In this document: positions 8,367 to 17,400 of the stretch, piece after piece | Position numbering within the stretch: the first letter of the stretch is position 1 | Layout: the number at the start of each line of letters is the position of its first letter | NCBI RefSeq assembly: GCF_000472925.1 | Contig: NZ_AXAS01000008.1 | Location: 164,501-228,500, forward strand | DNA: 64,000 bases | From: Bradyrhizobium sp. Ec3.3 | GTDB lineage: Bacteria > Pseudomonadota > Alphaproteobacteria > Rhizobiales > Xanthobacteraceae | Direction of reading: 5' to 3' | The notes under the pieces: model-generated | Told to the model about the DNA's origin: nothing | Seen by the model: only the letters and a program-made list of their open reading frames with translations | Database searches by the model: none | Position numbers and translations under genes: made by a program

Positions 8367-9235
8367 TGCGCCGCTTCCTGCTCCTCGTCGTTGCATCCCT
8401 CTTGATCACCTCACCGCTTCAAGCGGCGGAGCGGCTCAATGTGGTCGCGAGCTTCTCGATCCTCGCCGATTTTGCCCGCAATATCGGCGGCGATCGCATC
8501 AACCTCACCACGCTGGTCGGCGCCGACAGCGACGTCCATGTCTACACGCCGGCGCCGGGGGATGCGAAGCGGATCGCGGACGCGAAACTCGTCATCGTCA
8601 ACGGGCTTGGTCTCGAGGGCTGGCTGCCGCGGCTGGTGCAGTCCTCGGGCAGCAAGGCGACCGTCGTGACGGCGAGCGCCGGCATCGCGCCGCTCAAGCT
8701 CGGCTCGGATTCCGATCCGCATGCCTGGCAATCGATCCCCAACGCGAAAGCCTATGTGACCAACATCGCCGCCGCGCTGGCCGCGGCCGCGCCTGAGGAT
8801 GCGGAAGTTTTCCGTAGGCAAGCCAAGGCCTATCTGGAAAAGCTCGAAACGCTCGACCGCGAGGTGCGCGAGGCCATCGCAAAAATTCCCCCCGAGCGGC
8901 GCAAGGTGATCTCGACCCACGATGCCTTCGGCTATTTCGCTGCCGAATACGGTATCCAGTTCATCGCTCCGCTCGGCGTCTCCACCGAAACCGAGCCCAG
9001 CGCCCGCGATATCGCCGGCATCATCGGGCAGATCCGGGCCCAAAAAATCCCGGCCGTGTTCCTCGAAAATATCAGCGACGACCGGCTGATCCGTCGGATC
9101 GCCGCGGAGACCGGCTCCAAGGTCGGCGGGACCCTGATTTCCGACGGTTTGACGGGCGAAAAGGGGTCCGCCCCCACTTACATTGACATGGTCAGGCACA
9201 ATATAAAGGCCCTGACCAGCGCGCTTGACCACTAG
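8366..9235 (+). CDS. znuA: zinc ABC transporter substrate-binding protein
   Basis: A 289-residue periplasmic binding protein (cluster A-I). The signal peptide is residues 1-20 (ending LQA). Likely metal ligands are H58 in DVHVYTP, a histidine in SDPHAWQ, one in STHDAFGYF, and an acidic residue near the C-terminal SDGLTGEKGS. It lacks the long His/Asp loop of Escherichia coli ZnuA, so manganese or broad specificity cannot be ruled out from this gene alone. ATG 8366 overlaps the znuB stop; a GTG at 8363 is also possible. Confidence 0.92.
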   Translation: MRRFLLLVVASLLITSPLQAAERLNVVASFSILADFARNIGGDRINLTTLVGADSDVHVYTPAPGDAKRIADAKLVIVNGLGLEGWLPRLVQSSGSKATVVTASAGIAPLKLGSDSDPHAWQSIPNAKAYVTNIAAALAAAAPEDAEVFRRQAKAYLEKLETLDREVREAIAKIPPERRKVISTHDAFGYFAAEYGIQFIAPLGVSTETEPSARDIAGIIGQIRAQKIPAVFLENISDDRLIRRIAAETGSKVGGTLISDGLTGEKGSAPTYIDMVRHNIKALTSALDH

Positions 9236-9289
9236 GGCAGGGGCCACCCCGCCTCGCGTCGCGCGAAAAAGCCCGATGTCGGAGTAGTT

Positions 9290-10342
9290 ATGTCTGAAGT
9301 GACCTCCCCCAAGATTCCCGTGACCGTGCTGACCGGCTATCTCGGGGCCGGCAAGACCACGCTTTTGAACCGCATTTTGTCGGAGAACCACGGCAAGAAA
9401 TACGCCGTCATCGTCAACGAATTCGGCGAGATCGGCATCGACAACGACCTCATCATCGGCGCCGATGAGGAAGTGTTCGAGATGAACAATGGCTGCATCT
9501 GCTGCACCGTGCGCGGCGACCTCGTGCGCATCATGGACGGCCTGATGAAGCGCAAGGGCAAGTTCGACGCCATCATCGTCGAGACCACGGGTCTTGCGGA
9601 CCCTGCGCCGGTCGCCCAGACCTTCTTCGTCGACGAGGACGTGCAGAAGAACGCGCGTCTCGATGCGGTCGTGACGGTGGCCGATGCCAAATGGCTGTCC
9701 GACCGGTTGAAGGACGCGCCCGAGGCCAAGAACCAGATCGCGTTTGCCGACGTCATCGTGTTGAACAAGACCGACCTCGTCTCCAAGGGTGAGCTCGCCG
9801 AGGTCGAGGCCCGCATCCGCGGCATCAACCCCTATGCGAAGCTGCACCGCACCGAGCGCTGCTCGGTAGCCTTGGCTGACGTGCTCGACCGCGGCGCCTT
9901 CGACCTCGACCGCATTCTCGATATCGAGCCGGACTTTCTGGAGGCCGATGATCATGACCACGACCATGATCATCACCACCATCACGGCCACGACCATCAT
10001 CACCACCATGATCACGGCCATGGCCTGAAGCACTATCACGACGAGGAGATGCAGTCGCTTGCGCTCAAGACCGACAAGCCGCTCGATCCCAACGTGTTCA
10101 TGCCCTGGCTGCAGAACCTCGTGCAGGTGGAGGGTCAGAAGATCCTGCGCTCCAAGGGCATCCTCGCCTTCCACAACGATGACGACCGCTACGTCTTCCA
10201 GGGCGTCCACATGATGCTGGAGGGCAACCACCAGCGGAAGTGGAAGGAGGGCGAGCCGCGCGAGAGTCGTCTCGTCTTCATCGGTCGCGAATTGCCGGAA
10301 CAGGCGATCCGCGAGGGTTTCGAGAGCTGCATCGTCTCGTGA
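9290..10342 (+). CDS. COG0523/CobW-family GTPase, zinc chaperone candidate
   Basis: A 350-residue G3E GTPase. The P-loop GYLGAGKTT spans residues 16-24, the CxCC metal motif (GCICC) residues 68-72, NKTD the base-recognition loop near residue 160, and a His/Asp-rich run (about 30 residues) lies near residues 218-250 before the C-terminal CobW domain. Members in Zur operons are thought to deliver zinc to client proteins under starvation (ZNG1/ZigA/YeiR type). It follows znuA by 54 bases with no second Zur box, so it probably belongs to the same operon. A cobalamin role is unlikely here. Confidence 0.9.
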   Translation: MSEVTSPKIPVTVLTGYLGAGKTTLLNRILSENHGKKYAVIVNEFGEIGIDNDLIIGADEEVFEMNNGCICCTVRGDLVRIMDGLMKRKGKFDAIIVETTGLADPAPVAQTFFVDEDVQKNARLDAVVTVADAKWLSDRLKDAPEAKNQIAFADVIVLNKTDLVSKGELAEVEARIRGINPYAKLHRTERCSVALADVLDRGAFDLDRILDIEPDFLEADDHDHDHDHHHHHGHDHHHHHDHGHGLKHYHDEEMQSLALKTDKPLDPNVFMPWLQNLVQVEGQKILRSKGILAFHNDDDRYVFQGVHMMLEGNHQRKWKEGEPRESRLVFIGRELPEQAIREGFESCIVS

Positions 10343-11361
10343 TGAAAGAGTTTACGCCAGCTCCCGATTCACCCTCGATCGTCTCGGTCACCGACCGCGT
10401 CAAGCCGGTCGCGCTCGGGATGGCCGTGACGTCGGTGCATTTTCTTGGCCCGCGCGCCGCCTTCGTCGGCGGCGAGGAGAACGTCGCATTAGTCGACGCG
10501 AGCGGTGAAATCAATATGGTCGCCGTCCACGGCGGTGGCATTCTGTCCACGGCCAGCGATGGCAAGCGCCTCATTATGGGTGGCGACGACGGCAAGGTCG
10601 TCTCGCTCGACGGCAAGGGCGAGGTGACGCTGCTCGCGACCGATCCCAAGCGGCGCTGGATCGATGCGGTGGCGCTGCATCCCGACGGCGCCTTCGCCTG
10701 GTCGGCCGGCAAGTTCGCCTTCGTCAAGAGCGGCAAGCTAGAGGAGAAGTCGATCGAGGTGCCCTCGACCGTCGGCGGCCTTGCATTTGCGCCGAAGGGC
10801 CTGCGACTTGCCATCGCGCATTACAACGGCGCGACGCTGTGGTTTCCGAACATGGCGGGATCTGCCGAATTCCTGCCCTGGGCCGGCTCGCATCTCGCCG
10901 TCACCTTCAGCCCGGACAACAAGTTTCTGGTCACCGCGATGCACGAGCCTGCGCTGCATGGCTGGCGGCTCGCCGATAACAGGCATATGCGCATGACCGG
11001 CTATCCCGGCCGCGTCCGCTCGATGTCCTGGAGCGCCGGCGGCAAGGCACTGGCGACGTCGGGCGCCGATACCGTGATCCTGTGGCCGTTCGCGAGCAAG
11101 GACGGCCCGATGGGCAAGGAGCCCGCGATGCTCGCGCCCCTGCAGGCGCGCGTTTCGGTCGTCGCCTGTCATCCGAAGAACGACATCTTTGCCGCCGGCT
11201 ACAGCGACGGCACCGTGCTGATGGTGCGGCTGGAGGACGGCGCGGAGATTCTGGTCCGCCGCAACGGCACCGCGCCGGTCGCGGCGCTCGCCTGGAACGC
11301 CAAAGGTACGCTGCTTGCATTCGCCGACGAGACCGGCGATGGAGGGCTGCTCGAGCTTTGA
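10342..11361 (+). CDS. WD40 beta-propeller protein of the zinc operon
   Basis: A 339-residue protein built of WD40-like repeats (e.g. HPDGAFAWSAGKFAFVKSG, LATSGADTVILWPF, HPKNDIFAAGYSDGTVLMV), enough for a seven-bladed propeller. It has no signal peptide or membrane segment, so it should be cytoplasmic. The ATG at 10342 overlaps the stop of the COG0523 GTPase (TGATG), which implies coupled synthesis. A scaffold or partner role for the GTPase is inference from this coupling; no catalytic motif is visible. Confidence 0.85.
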   Translation: MKEFTPAPDSPSIVSVTDRVKPVALGMAVTSVHFLGPRAAFVGGEENVALVDASGEINMVAVHGGGILSTASDGKRLIMGGDDGKVVSLDGKGEVTLLATDPKRRWIDAVALHPDGAFAWSAGKFAFVKSGKLEEKSIEVPSTVGGLAFAPKGLRLAIAHYNGATLWFPNMAGSAEFLPWAGSHLAVTFSPDNKFLVTAMHEPALHGWRLADNRHMRMTGYPGRVRSMSWSAGGKALATSGADTVILWPFASKDGPMGKEPAMLAPLQARVSVVACHPKNDIFAAGYSDGTVLMVRLEDGAEILVRRNGTAPVAALAWNAKGTLLAFADETGDGGLLEL

Positions 11362-11402
11362 GTGGGATGGGTCTTGGCGAAATCGACGCCGCGGCTCGCT
11401 TC

Positions 11403-11520
11403 ACCTCTCCCGCTTGCGGGAGAGGTCGCGCCGAAGGCGCGGGTGAGGGCTCTCTCCGCATCGGGGTTCTCGATTGCGGTGACACCCTCACCCCAACCCT
11501 CTCCCGCAAGCGGGAGAGGG
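11403..11520. repeat. repeat family C copy 1
   Basis: The element opens with CCTCTCCCGCTTGCGGGAGAGG and closes with CCCTCTCCCGCAAGCGGGAG, with GGTGAGGG and CACCCTCACCCC between them. Each end is itself a hairpin. Related copies are at 21886-22043 and 26233-26384. Confidence 0.8.
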
Positions 11521-11574
11521 AGCGCACCTGCTTCTTGGCGCGCAGCTAGACCACGTTTACCGCCGCGAGGGGCC

Positions 11575-12291
11575 ATGCGGTTTCTGACGACCTTCCAGCT
11601 TGCTGACTTCCTCGACACGCTGATCAGCCTGTTCACGGCCTTCGTGCTGGGAACGCTGATCGGTGCCGAGCGGCAATATCGCCAGCGCACCGCGGGCCTG
11701 CGCACCAACGTGCTGGTCGCAGTCGGTGCCGCTGCGTTCGTCGATCTCGCCATGCACCTGACGGGTGCCGACGGCGCGGTCCGCGTCATCTCCTACGTCG
11801 TCTCCGGCATCGGCTTCCTTGGCGCCGGTGTCATCATGAAGCAGGGCATGGACGTGCGCGGGCTGAACACCGCGGCGACGCTCTGGGCCTCGGCCGCCGT
11901 GGGCTCCTGCGCCGGCGCCGACCTGGTCGCGCAGGCCGTCGCACTCACGGTGTTCATCATCGCGGGCAACACGCTGCTGCGCCCCCTGGTAAACGCGATC
12001 AACCGCATCCCGCTGAACGAGAAGGCACTGGAGGCGACCTACTACTTCAAGGTCGCGGTCACGACGGAAGCCTTGCCCGACATGCGCGACCGCATCGTCG
12101 ACAAGCTCGAAGCTGCGAAATATCCCGTGGCGGATGTCGAGGTCGCCGAGATCGGCGACGACATCCTGGAAATCGTCGCAAAGCTGGTCGCGACCGCCGT
12201 CGATCCGAACGAGCTGAACGCCGTGGCGGTCGACATGCAGCGCCAGTCCGGCGTCCGGCACGCCACCTGGGAAGTCAGCACGACGGACTGA
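11575..12291 (+). CDS. MgtC/SapB family membrane protein
   Basis: A 238-residue protein with four or five N-terminal TM helices followed by a soluble C-terminal domain of about 80 residues that looks ACT-like. The family motifs LGTLIGAERQYRQRTAGLRTN and GIGFLGAGVIMKQG are intact. MgtC proteins restrain the F-type ATP synthase or support growth at low Mg2+ in several bacteria; the role here is inferred. ATG 11575 is preferred because the longer frame to 11362 reads through repeat family C. Confidence 0.9.
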   Translation: MRFLTTFQLADFLDTLISLFTAFVLGTLIGAERQYRQRTAGLRTNVLVAVGAAAFVDLAMHLTGADGAVRVISYVVSGIGFLGAGVIMKQGMDVRGLNTAATLWASAAVGSCAGADLVAQAVALTVFIIAGNTLLRPLVNAINRIPLNEKALEATYYFKVAVTTEALPDMRDRIVDKLEAAKYPVADVEVAEIGDDILEIVAKLVATAVDPNELNAVAVDMQRQSGVRHATWEVSTTD

Positions 12292-12385
12292 ACGCGGTGC
12301 TTCCACAGGTTCCCTGCGGCGACATCGCGCGGAACTGCGGTCGGGCCATTTCGTTGATGCTGCGAACGAATTCGCGGGTAGCGTT

Positions 12386-12733
12386 ATGGCCGGCAAGCAA
12401 GACAAGCTCAGATTTCACCGGGATCTCTTGATCGCCTGTTTCCTGTTCGGAGCGGGCGTCCTGATCTCCGGCCTGTCGCTGGCGCAGATCCGGGCCGAGA
12501 GCCGGATGCAGACCGCCCAGGCCACGCCGCCGCTGCAGGGTACGCCGGCGCCGGATGATCACAGCAGGACGCCTGCGCAATCAAAGCCGGGCGGCGAACG
12601 CCCCACCACCCCGGCGCCTGAGCCCGCGCACCCGGATCCGCAGACCCAGGGTGCCGCCAAGCCGGTGTTGCCACAGGCGCCAGCCGAGAAGATCGCCCCG
12701 CCGATCAAGGAGCCGCCGCTCAAGGAGAAGTAG
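12386..12733 (+). CDS. hypothetical membrane-anchored Pro/Ala-rich protein
   Basis: A 115-residue protein with a single N-terminal membrane segment (ACFLFGAGVLISGLSLAQI, about residues 18-36) and then a low-complexity, proline- and alanine-rich tail ending in a Lys/Glu run. I recognise no family. Composition suggests a periplasmic spacer or linker rather than an enzyme. It stands between mgtC and a repeat array. Confidence 0.6.
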   Translation: MAGKQDKLRFHRDLLIACFLFGAGVLISGLSLAQIRAESRMQTAQATPPLQGTPAPDDHSRTPAQSKPGGERPTTPAPEPAHPDPQTQGAAKPVLPQAPAEKIAPPIKEPPLKEK

Positions 12734-12756
12734 TAGGCGTTATCCACGTCCTCGGT

Positions 12757-12857
12757 GTCATCACCCGCGAAGGCGGGCATCCAGTATTCCAGAGACAGCA
12801 AGAGGATACGGAGAGGCCGCGGCGTACTGGATGCCCCGCCTTCGCGAGGGCATGACA
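12757..12857. repeat. repeat family B copy 1
   Basis: A 100-base inverted repeat: GTCATCACCCGCGAAGGCGG...ATCCAGTA at the left is mirrored by TACTGGATGCCCCGCCTTCG...CATGAC at the right. A related element is at 30583-30702, and a half copy (GATGCCCCGCCTTGGCAGGG) sits near 12930-12952. The size and mirrored ends suggest a small MITE- or REP-doublet-type element. Confidence 0.8.
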
Positions 12858-12967
12858 GCGTGTTGGGGGCAGAACAGGCCCAGCCAGCCGTCACCGGCTA
12901 CTTTGCATGGGGTTGTTTTCGACATTTTTGATGCCCCGCCTTGGCAGGGCATCACGCTGGCGCGCCG

Positions 12968-14410
12968 TCAGCGCACCAGAATATTCCGGAACTGCCAGGG
13001 ATCGCTCGTATCGATGTCTTCCGGAAACAGTCCCGGACGATCCGTCAGCGGCGTCCAGTCGGTGTAGAAACCCTTCACCGGGCCGAGATACGGCATCTGG
13101 ATTTCCAGCAGACGATCGAAATCCATCTCGTCGGCTTCGACGATGCCTTCGTTCGGGTTTTCCAGCGCCCACACCATGCCGCCGAGCACGGCGGAGGTCA
13201 CTTGCAGGCCGGTGGCGTTCTGATACGGCGCGAGTTTGCGGGTCTCTTCGATGGAGAGCTGCGAGCCGTACCAGTAGGCATTGTTGTCATGGCCGAACAG
13301 CAGCACGCCGAGTTCGTCGATGCCATCGACGATTTCATTCTCGTCGAGGATGTGGTGCTTTTCCTGCATCTTCGCGGCGCGGCCGAACATTTCATGCAGC
13401 GACAGCACGGCATCGTCGGCCGGATGATAGGCATAGTGGCAGGTCGGCCGATAGATCGCCGTGCCCGATGCGTCACGCACCGTGAAGTAATCGGAGATCG
13501 AGATCGATTCGTTGTGGGTGACGAGGAAGCCATACTGCGCGCCGCGGGTCGGGCACCAGGTGCGCACGCGCGTGTTGGCGCCGGGCTGCATCAGATAGAT
13601 GGCGGCGCCGCAGCCGGCTTCGTGGGTACGCGCATTCTCGGGCATCCATTTTTCGTGGGTGCCCCAACCGAGTTCGGACGGCTGCACGCCTTCCGACAGG
13701 AAGCCTTCCACCGACCAGGTGTTGACGAAGACATCAGGCTCTTTCGGCGACTTGGAGCGCTGGGTGTCGCGTTCGGCGATGTGGATGCCCTTGACGCCAG
13801 CCTGCCGCATCAAGTCCGCCCATTCGGCTTTGGTCTTCGGCTTGGGGGCATTGAGCTTCAGGTCGGCGGCGACATTGAGTAGCGCCTGCTTGACGAAAAA
13901 CGAGACCATGCCGGGATTGGCGCCACAGCAGGAGATGGCCGTCGTCGAGCGCGCGGCGCGCGCCTTCTTGGCGGCCAGCGTCACTTCGCGAAGGGCGTAG
14001 TTGGAGCGCGCTTCGGGACCCTTCGAGGCATCGAAATAGAAGCCGAGCCAGGGCTCGTTGACGGTGTCGATATAGAGAGCGCCGAGTTCGTTGCAGAGCT
14101 CCATGATGTCGGTCGAGCCGGTATCGACCGAGAGATTGACGCAAAAGCCCTGGCCGCCGCCTTCAGTGAGCAGCGGGGTCAGCAAGTCGCGATAATTGTC
14201 CTTGGTCACGCCCTTCTGGATGAACCTGACATTGTGCTTCTCGCAATGTGCCTTGCGGCCCTCGTCCTTGGGATCGATCACGGTGATGCGCGACTTGTCG
14301 TAATCGAGGTGCCGCTCGATCATCGGCAACGTGCCTTTGCCGATGGAGCCGAAGCCGACCATGACGATGGGACCGGTAATCTTCGCGTAGATCTGCGAGG
14401 GGGGGCTCAT
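12968..14410 (-). CDS. hss: homospermidine synthase
   Basis: A 480-residue NAD+-dependent enzyme that couples two putrescines (or spermidine plus putrescine) into sym-homospermidine, the main rhizobial triamine. A Rossmann motif VGFGSIGKG is at residues 18-26, and the length matches bacterial Hss. ATG 14410 has GGAGA upstream; a TTG at 14443 is the alternative. It is the last gene of the minus-strand polyamine cluster, downstream of ornithine decarboxylase, which supplies its substrate. Confidence 0.94.
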   Translation of the reverse strand: MSPPSQIYAKITGPIVMVGFGSIGKGTLPMIERHLDYDKSRITVIDPKDEGRKAHCEKHNVRFIQKGVTKDNYRDLLTPLLTEGGGQGFCVNLSVDTGSTDIMELCNELGALYIDTVNEPWLGFYFDASKGPEARSNYALREVTLAAKKARAARSTTAISCCGANPGMVSFFVKQALLNVAADLKLNAPKPKTKAEWADLMRQAGVKGIHIAERDTQRSKSPKEPDVFVNTWSVEGFLSEGVQPSELGWGTHEKWMPENARTHEAGCGAAIYLMQPGANTRVRTWCPTRGAQYGFLVTHNESISISDYFTVRDASGTAIYRPTCHYAYHPADDAVLSLHEMFGRAAKMQEKHHILDENEIVDGIDELGVLLFGHDNNAYWYGSQLSIEETRKLAPYQNATGLQVTSAVLGGMVWALENPNEGIVEADEMDFDRLLEIQMPYLGPVKGFYTDWTPLTDRPGLFPEDIDTSDPWQFRNILVR

Positions 14411-14457
14411 GGGATGGTTTCTCCGGAACGTGCTGGCGGACAAAGGGTGAGGGTGGA

Positions 14458-14847
14458 TCAGGCGCTGCGGCGCTTGGCGGTCACTTCGATCTCGACCTTC
14501 ATCTCGGGCTTGTAGAGCGCCGAGACGGCGAGAAGCGTGGCGGCCGGGCGGATGTCGCCGAGGACTTCCCCGCAGACGGCGAAATGGGCATCGGCATCCT
14601 TGATGTCGGTGAGGTAGTAGGTCACGCGGACGATGTCGGCCATCTCGAATCCGCCCTCCTTTAGGGCGGCCTCGATGGTCTTGAAGCAGTTGCGTGACTG
14701 GCTCGTGACATCTGATGGCATCGTCATGGTCGTGTAGTCGTAGCCGGTGGTTCCGGCGACGAAGGCGAACTCGCCGTCGATCACGGCGCGGCTGTAGCCG
14801 GCGGTCTTCTCGAAAGGCGAGCCGGTGGAAATCAGGCGACGGGACAT
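14458..14847 (-). CDS. RidA family protein
   Basis: A 129-residue YjgF/RidA-family protein. The usual features are present: an early FAFVAGTTGYD strand, a helix with NCFKTIEAALKEGG, and the arginine in IRPAATLLAV that binds the imine carboxylate in active members. RidA enzymes hydrolyse reactive enamine/imine products of PLP enzymes. Its place between a PLP-dependent ornithine decarboxylase and homospermidine synthase, whose mechanism goes through an imine, suggests a clean-up role (inference). Confidence 0.88.
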   Translation of the reverse strand: MSRRLISTGSPFEKTAGYSRAVIDGEFAFVAGTTGYDYTTMTMPSDVTSQSRNCFKTIEAALKEGGFEMADIVRVTYYLTDIKDADAHFAVCGEVLGDIRPAATLLAVSALYKPEMKVEIEVTAKRRSA

Positions 14848-14937
14848 CTGTTCGACCTCGACTGAAGGGGTGTGTTTCGCGGGGTTAAAGGGCCTTTCGA
14901 GGCCCTGCGCAACCCCCGAGAAGGCGGTGAAGGGAGC

Positions 14938-15108
14938 TCAGCGGGACTGCTGCGTCGTAGCTTGCGACGGCGGCGGCGAGCCGCTCCACCGCCGCACCAG
15001 GATGTCCCTGGCGATCATGATCGCGATCAGGACGAACAGCACCGATGTGATCAGGCTGCGCAGGCGCGGGCGGGCATCGCCGCTGGATGCGGCCGGGGTC
15101 TTCGCCAT
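14938..15108 (-). CDS. 56-residue single-pass membrane protein in the polyamine cluster
   Basis: A short open frame between ridA and the acetyltransferase gene. It starts at ATG 15108 behind a good ribosome site (AAAAGGGGA, about nine bases upstream) and ends at TGA 14938. Residues 19-33 (LITSVLFVLIAIMIA) form one TM helix, with arginines on both sides and a Pro/Gln-rich tail. It is only 15 bases from the acetyltransferase stop, so it is likely co-translated. No family is recognised and the function is unknown. Confidence 0.65.
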   Translation of the reverse strand: MAKTPAASSGDARPRLRSLITSVLFVLIAIMIARDILVRRWSGSPPPSQATTQQSR

Positions 15109-15123
15109 GATGGACGTCCCCTT

Positions 15124-15708
15124 TTAGGCCGCGTGCGCGTGCAGACGCGCTGCCCGCCGTTTGGGCAGCGTTGCGCCGGTCGGAACGATCATCCCGGCCG
15201 CGTCGTCCAGTGCGCCCGCCTGGAATTCGAGGCCGAGCAGCCGCTCGCGCTCGAACGGGCCGGGCAGCGAGAGCGCGCCGGTCTTCTCGGCCGAGAAGCC
15301 GAAGCGGGCGTAATACGGGGCATCGCCGAGCAGGATCACGGCGGCATGCCCGCGCGCCCGGGCGGCGGCCAGCGCTTGATGCATCAGCGCGGCGCCGATC
15401 CCGAGCTCGCGGCAGGCAGGATCGACCGCGAGCGGTCCGAGGACCAGAGCGGGCCTGCCTCCGGCGCTGACGTGCCACAGCCGCACGGTTCCCACGAGCT
15501 TCCCCTCGCGCATCGCCGACAGGGCAAGGCCTGCGGCAGGTGCACGTCCGTCGCGCAGGCGCTGGCAGGTGCGGCCGTGGCGGTTCTCGCCAAAGCAGGC
15601 ATCGAGCAGCGCTTCACGCATCGCAACGTCGGCAGCACGCTCCGCACGGATCGCGAACGGAGCGGCTTTCGAGATGAGGGCGACCTGTGGCTTCCGAAGA
15701 GCAGTCAT
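15124..15708 (-). CDS. GNAT acetyltransferase in the polyamine cluster
   Basis: A 194-residue acetyltransferase resembling the YhbS-type GNAT group. The core strand LVLGPLAVDP is followed by the acetyl-CoA loop RELGIGAALM (R..G.G pattern) and the helix MHQALAAARARGHAAVILLGD, then the YYARFGF segment typical of the family. Its place in the polyamine cluster makes a polyamine or amine acceptor attractive, but nothing in the sequence proves this. Confidence 0.85.
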   Translation of the reverse strand: MTALRKPQVALISKAAPFAIRAERAADVAMREALLDACFGENRHGRTCQRLRDGRAPAAGLALSAMREGKLVGTVRLWHVSAGGRPALVLGPLAVDPACRELGIGAALMHQALAAARARGHAAVILLGDAPYYARFGFSAEKTGALSLPGPFERERLLGLEFQAGALDDAAGMIVPTGATLPKRRAARLHAHAA

Positions 15709-15837
15709 GACACGTCAGTCCTCGCTTGGAGCCGCGGACATGCGTCCACGAGCACAAGCGTCGTCAGAAATCGCAATATCAGGGAAGGGAGCCGGCAAGC
15801 CGGCCCCCGGTTTATCAGGCCTCGAAAGCGAGGCGGA

Positions 15838-16980
15838 TCAGATGTGATACGTCTTCAACGGCGGGATGCCGTTGAACGCCACCGACGAGTAGGTCGACGT
15901 ATAGGCCCCGGTCCCTTCGATCAGCACCTTGTCGCCGATCTCGAGCGTCACCGGGAGCGGATACGGGCTCTTCTCGTACAGCACGTCGGCGGAATCGCAG
16001 GTCGGGCCCGCGAGCACGCACGGCGTCATGTCCGCCCCGTCATGCGGAGTGCGGATGGCGTAGCGGATCGACTCGTCCATGGTCTCGGCGAGACCGCCGA
16101 ACTTGCCGATGTCGAGATAGACCCAGCGCACCTCGTCCTCGTCGCTCTTCTTCGAGATGAGCACGACCTCGGACTCGATCACCCCAGCGTTGCCCACCAT
16201 GCCGCGACCCGGCTCGATGATGGTCTCGGGGATCTGGTTGCCGAAGTGCTTGCGCAGCGCGCGGAAGATCGACCGGCCATAGGTCACTACCGGCGGCACG
16301 TCCTTCAGGTACTTGGTCGGGAAGCCCCCGCCCATGTTGACCATCGAGAGGTTGATGCCGCGCTCGGCGCAGTCGCGGAACACCTGCGAGGCCATCGCCA
16401 GCGCACGGTCCCACGCCTTCACCTTGCGCTGCTGCGAGCCGACATGGAAGGAGATGCCGCACGGCTCCAGGCCCAGACGCTTGGCGAGGTCGAGCACCTC
16501 GACCGCCATCTCCGGGTCGCAGCCGAACTTGCGCGACAGCGGCCACTCGGCGCCGGCGCAGTCATAGAGGATGCGGCAGAACACCTTCGCAGCTGGGGCG
16601 GCGCGGGCGACCTTCTCCACCTCGGCAGCGCAATCGACCGCGAACAGCCGAATGCCGAGCGCGAAGGCGCGCGCGATGTCGCGCTCCTTCTTGATCGTGT
16701 TGCCGAAAGAGATGCGGTCGGGCGTCGCACCCGCGGCCAGCGCCATCTCGATCTCGGCGACGGTTGCGGTGTCGAAGCAGGAGCCCATGGACGCCAGCAG
16801 CGCCAGCACTTCCGGCGCGGGGTTCGCCTTGACGGCATAGAACACGCGGCTGTCGGGCAGCGCCTTGGCAAAGCTCTGGTAATTGTCGCGCACGACCTCG
16901 AGGTCGACGACGAGGCACGGCTCGGTGTCGAGGCCCTCGCTGCGGCGGTTGCGCAGGAAATCCCTGATGCGATCGGTCAT
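15838..16980 (-). CDS. ornithine decarboxylase, fold-III PLP type
   Basis: A 380-residue PLP enzyme of the alanine-racemase fold (COG0019), making putrescine from ornithine. K51 in YAVKANP binds PLP; HVGSQ and the glycine-rich MGGGFPT hold the phosphate; EPGRG and GPTCDSAD (catalytic Cys) complete the active site. The start at 16980 follows GGAGGGTGCT, a strong ribosome site. The first gene of a five-gene minus-strand cluster leading to homospermidine, it is preceded by a roughly 500-base leader. Lysine as a second substrate cannot be excluded. Confidence 0.92.
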   Translation of the reverse strand: MTDRIRDFLRNRRSEGLDTEPCLVVDLEVVRDNYQSFAKALPDSRVFYAVKANPAPEVLALLASMGSCFDTATVAEIEMALAAGATPDRISFGNTIKKERDIARAFALGIRLFAVDCAAEVEKVARAAPAAKVFCRILYDCAGAEWPLSRKFGCDPEMAVEVLDLAKRLGLEPCGISFHVGSQQRKVKAWDRALAMASQVFRDCAERGINLSMVNMGGGFPTKYLKDVPPVVTYGRSIFRALRKHFGNQIPETIIEPGRGMVGNAGVIESEVVLISKKSDEDEVRWVYLDIGKFGGLAETMDESIRYAIRTPHDGADMTPCVLAGPTCDSADVLYEKSPYPLPVTLEIGDKVLIEGTGAYTSTYSSVAFNGIPPLKTYHI

Positions 16981-17352
16981 AGCACCCTCCAAACGGCCCC
17001 AGCGACGGAGCCCGTTCAAAATGTTCTCGGACAGGGGTGCTTTGGCGCTGCCGCACGATGGAGACGCGACAGGGCCGAGAACCCGAGACCGAATTGTGCT
17101 GCCGTGGATTGGTTGGGAATTTTCCCGCCCGCTCACCTGGCAATGAAGGACAAGCCTTTTCAGTAGCCCGCGCCGGCGTTGGAATGCCGGTAGAGACCAA
17201 AAAAGCCCGATCCGTCGTTGCTTTAAGTCGCGTCCCCCGTTGAGAACGAGGTGCGCCGGTTCGCCTCCGGCTGCCAGTCACGGTTGCAAAGAGCAAAGTC
17301 ACCTTCGACTAGGCATCTCTTTGAGAGAGATGCTGGACACTCCGGGTTTGCT

Positions 17353-17400
17353 TCAGTCTTCCGACTTCTGCACTTCCGAAGAGCCCCTCGGCTTCTTCAC
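17353..17400 (-). CDS. possible micro-ORF B in the decarboxylase leader
   Basis: A 15-codon frame starts at GTG 17400 and ends at TGA 17353 (KKPRGSSEVQKSED after the initiator). Its GTG overlaps the stop of micro-ORF A (GTGA). It could be a sensing peptide like those that control gammaproteobacterial speF, or a chance frame inside a structured RNA. No ribosome site is convincing. Confidence 0.25.
   Translation of the reverse strand: MKKPRGSSEVQKSED

Noticed and set aside
8411..10231. 606-residue minus-strand frame opposite znuA and the COG0523 GTPase
   Set aside because: Val/Asp/His-rich antisense of two well-supported genes.
14872..17166. 764-residue plus-strand frame opposite the polyamine cluster
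   Set aside because: Spans several convincing minus-strand genes; no domain or signal seen.
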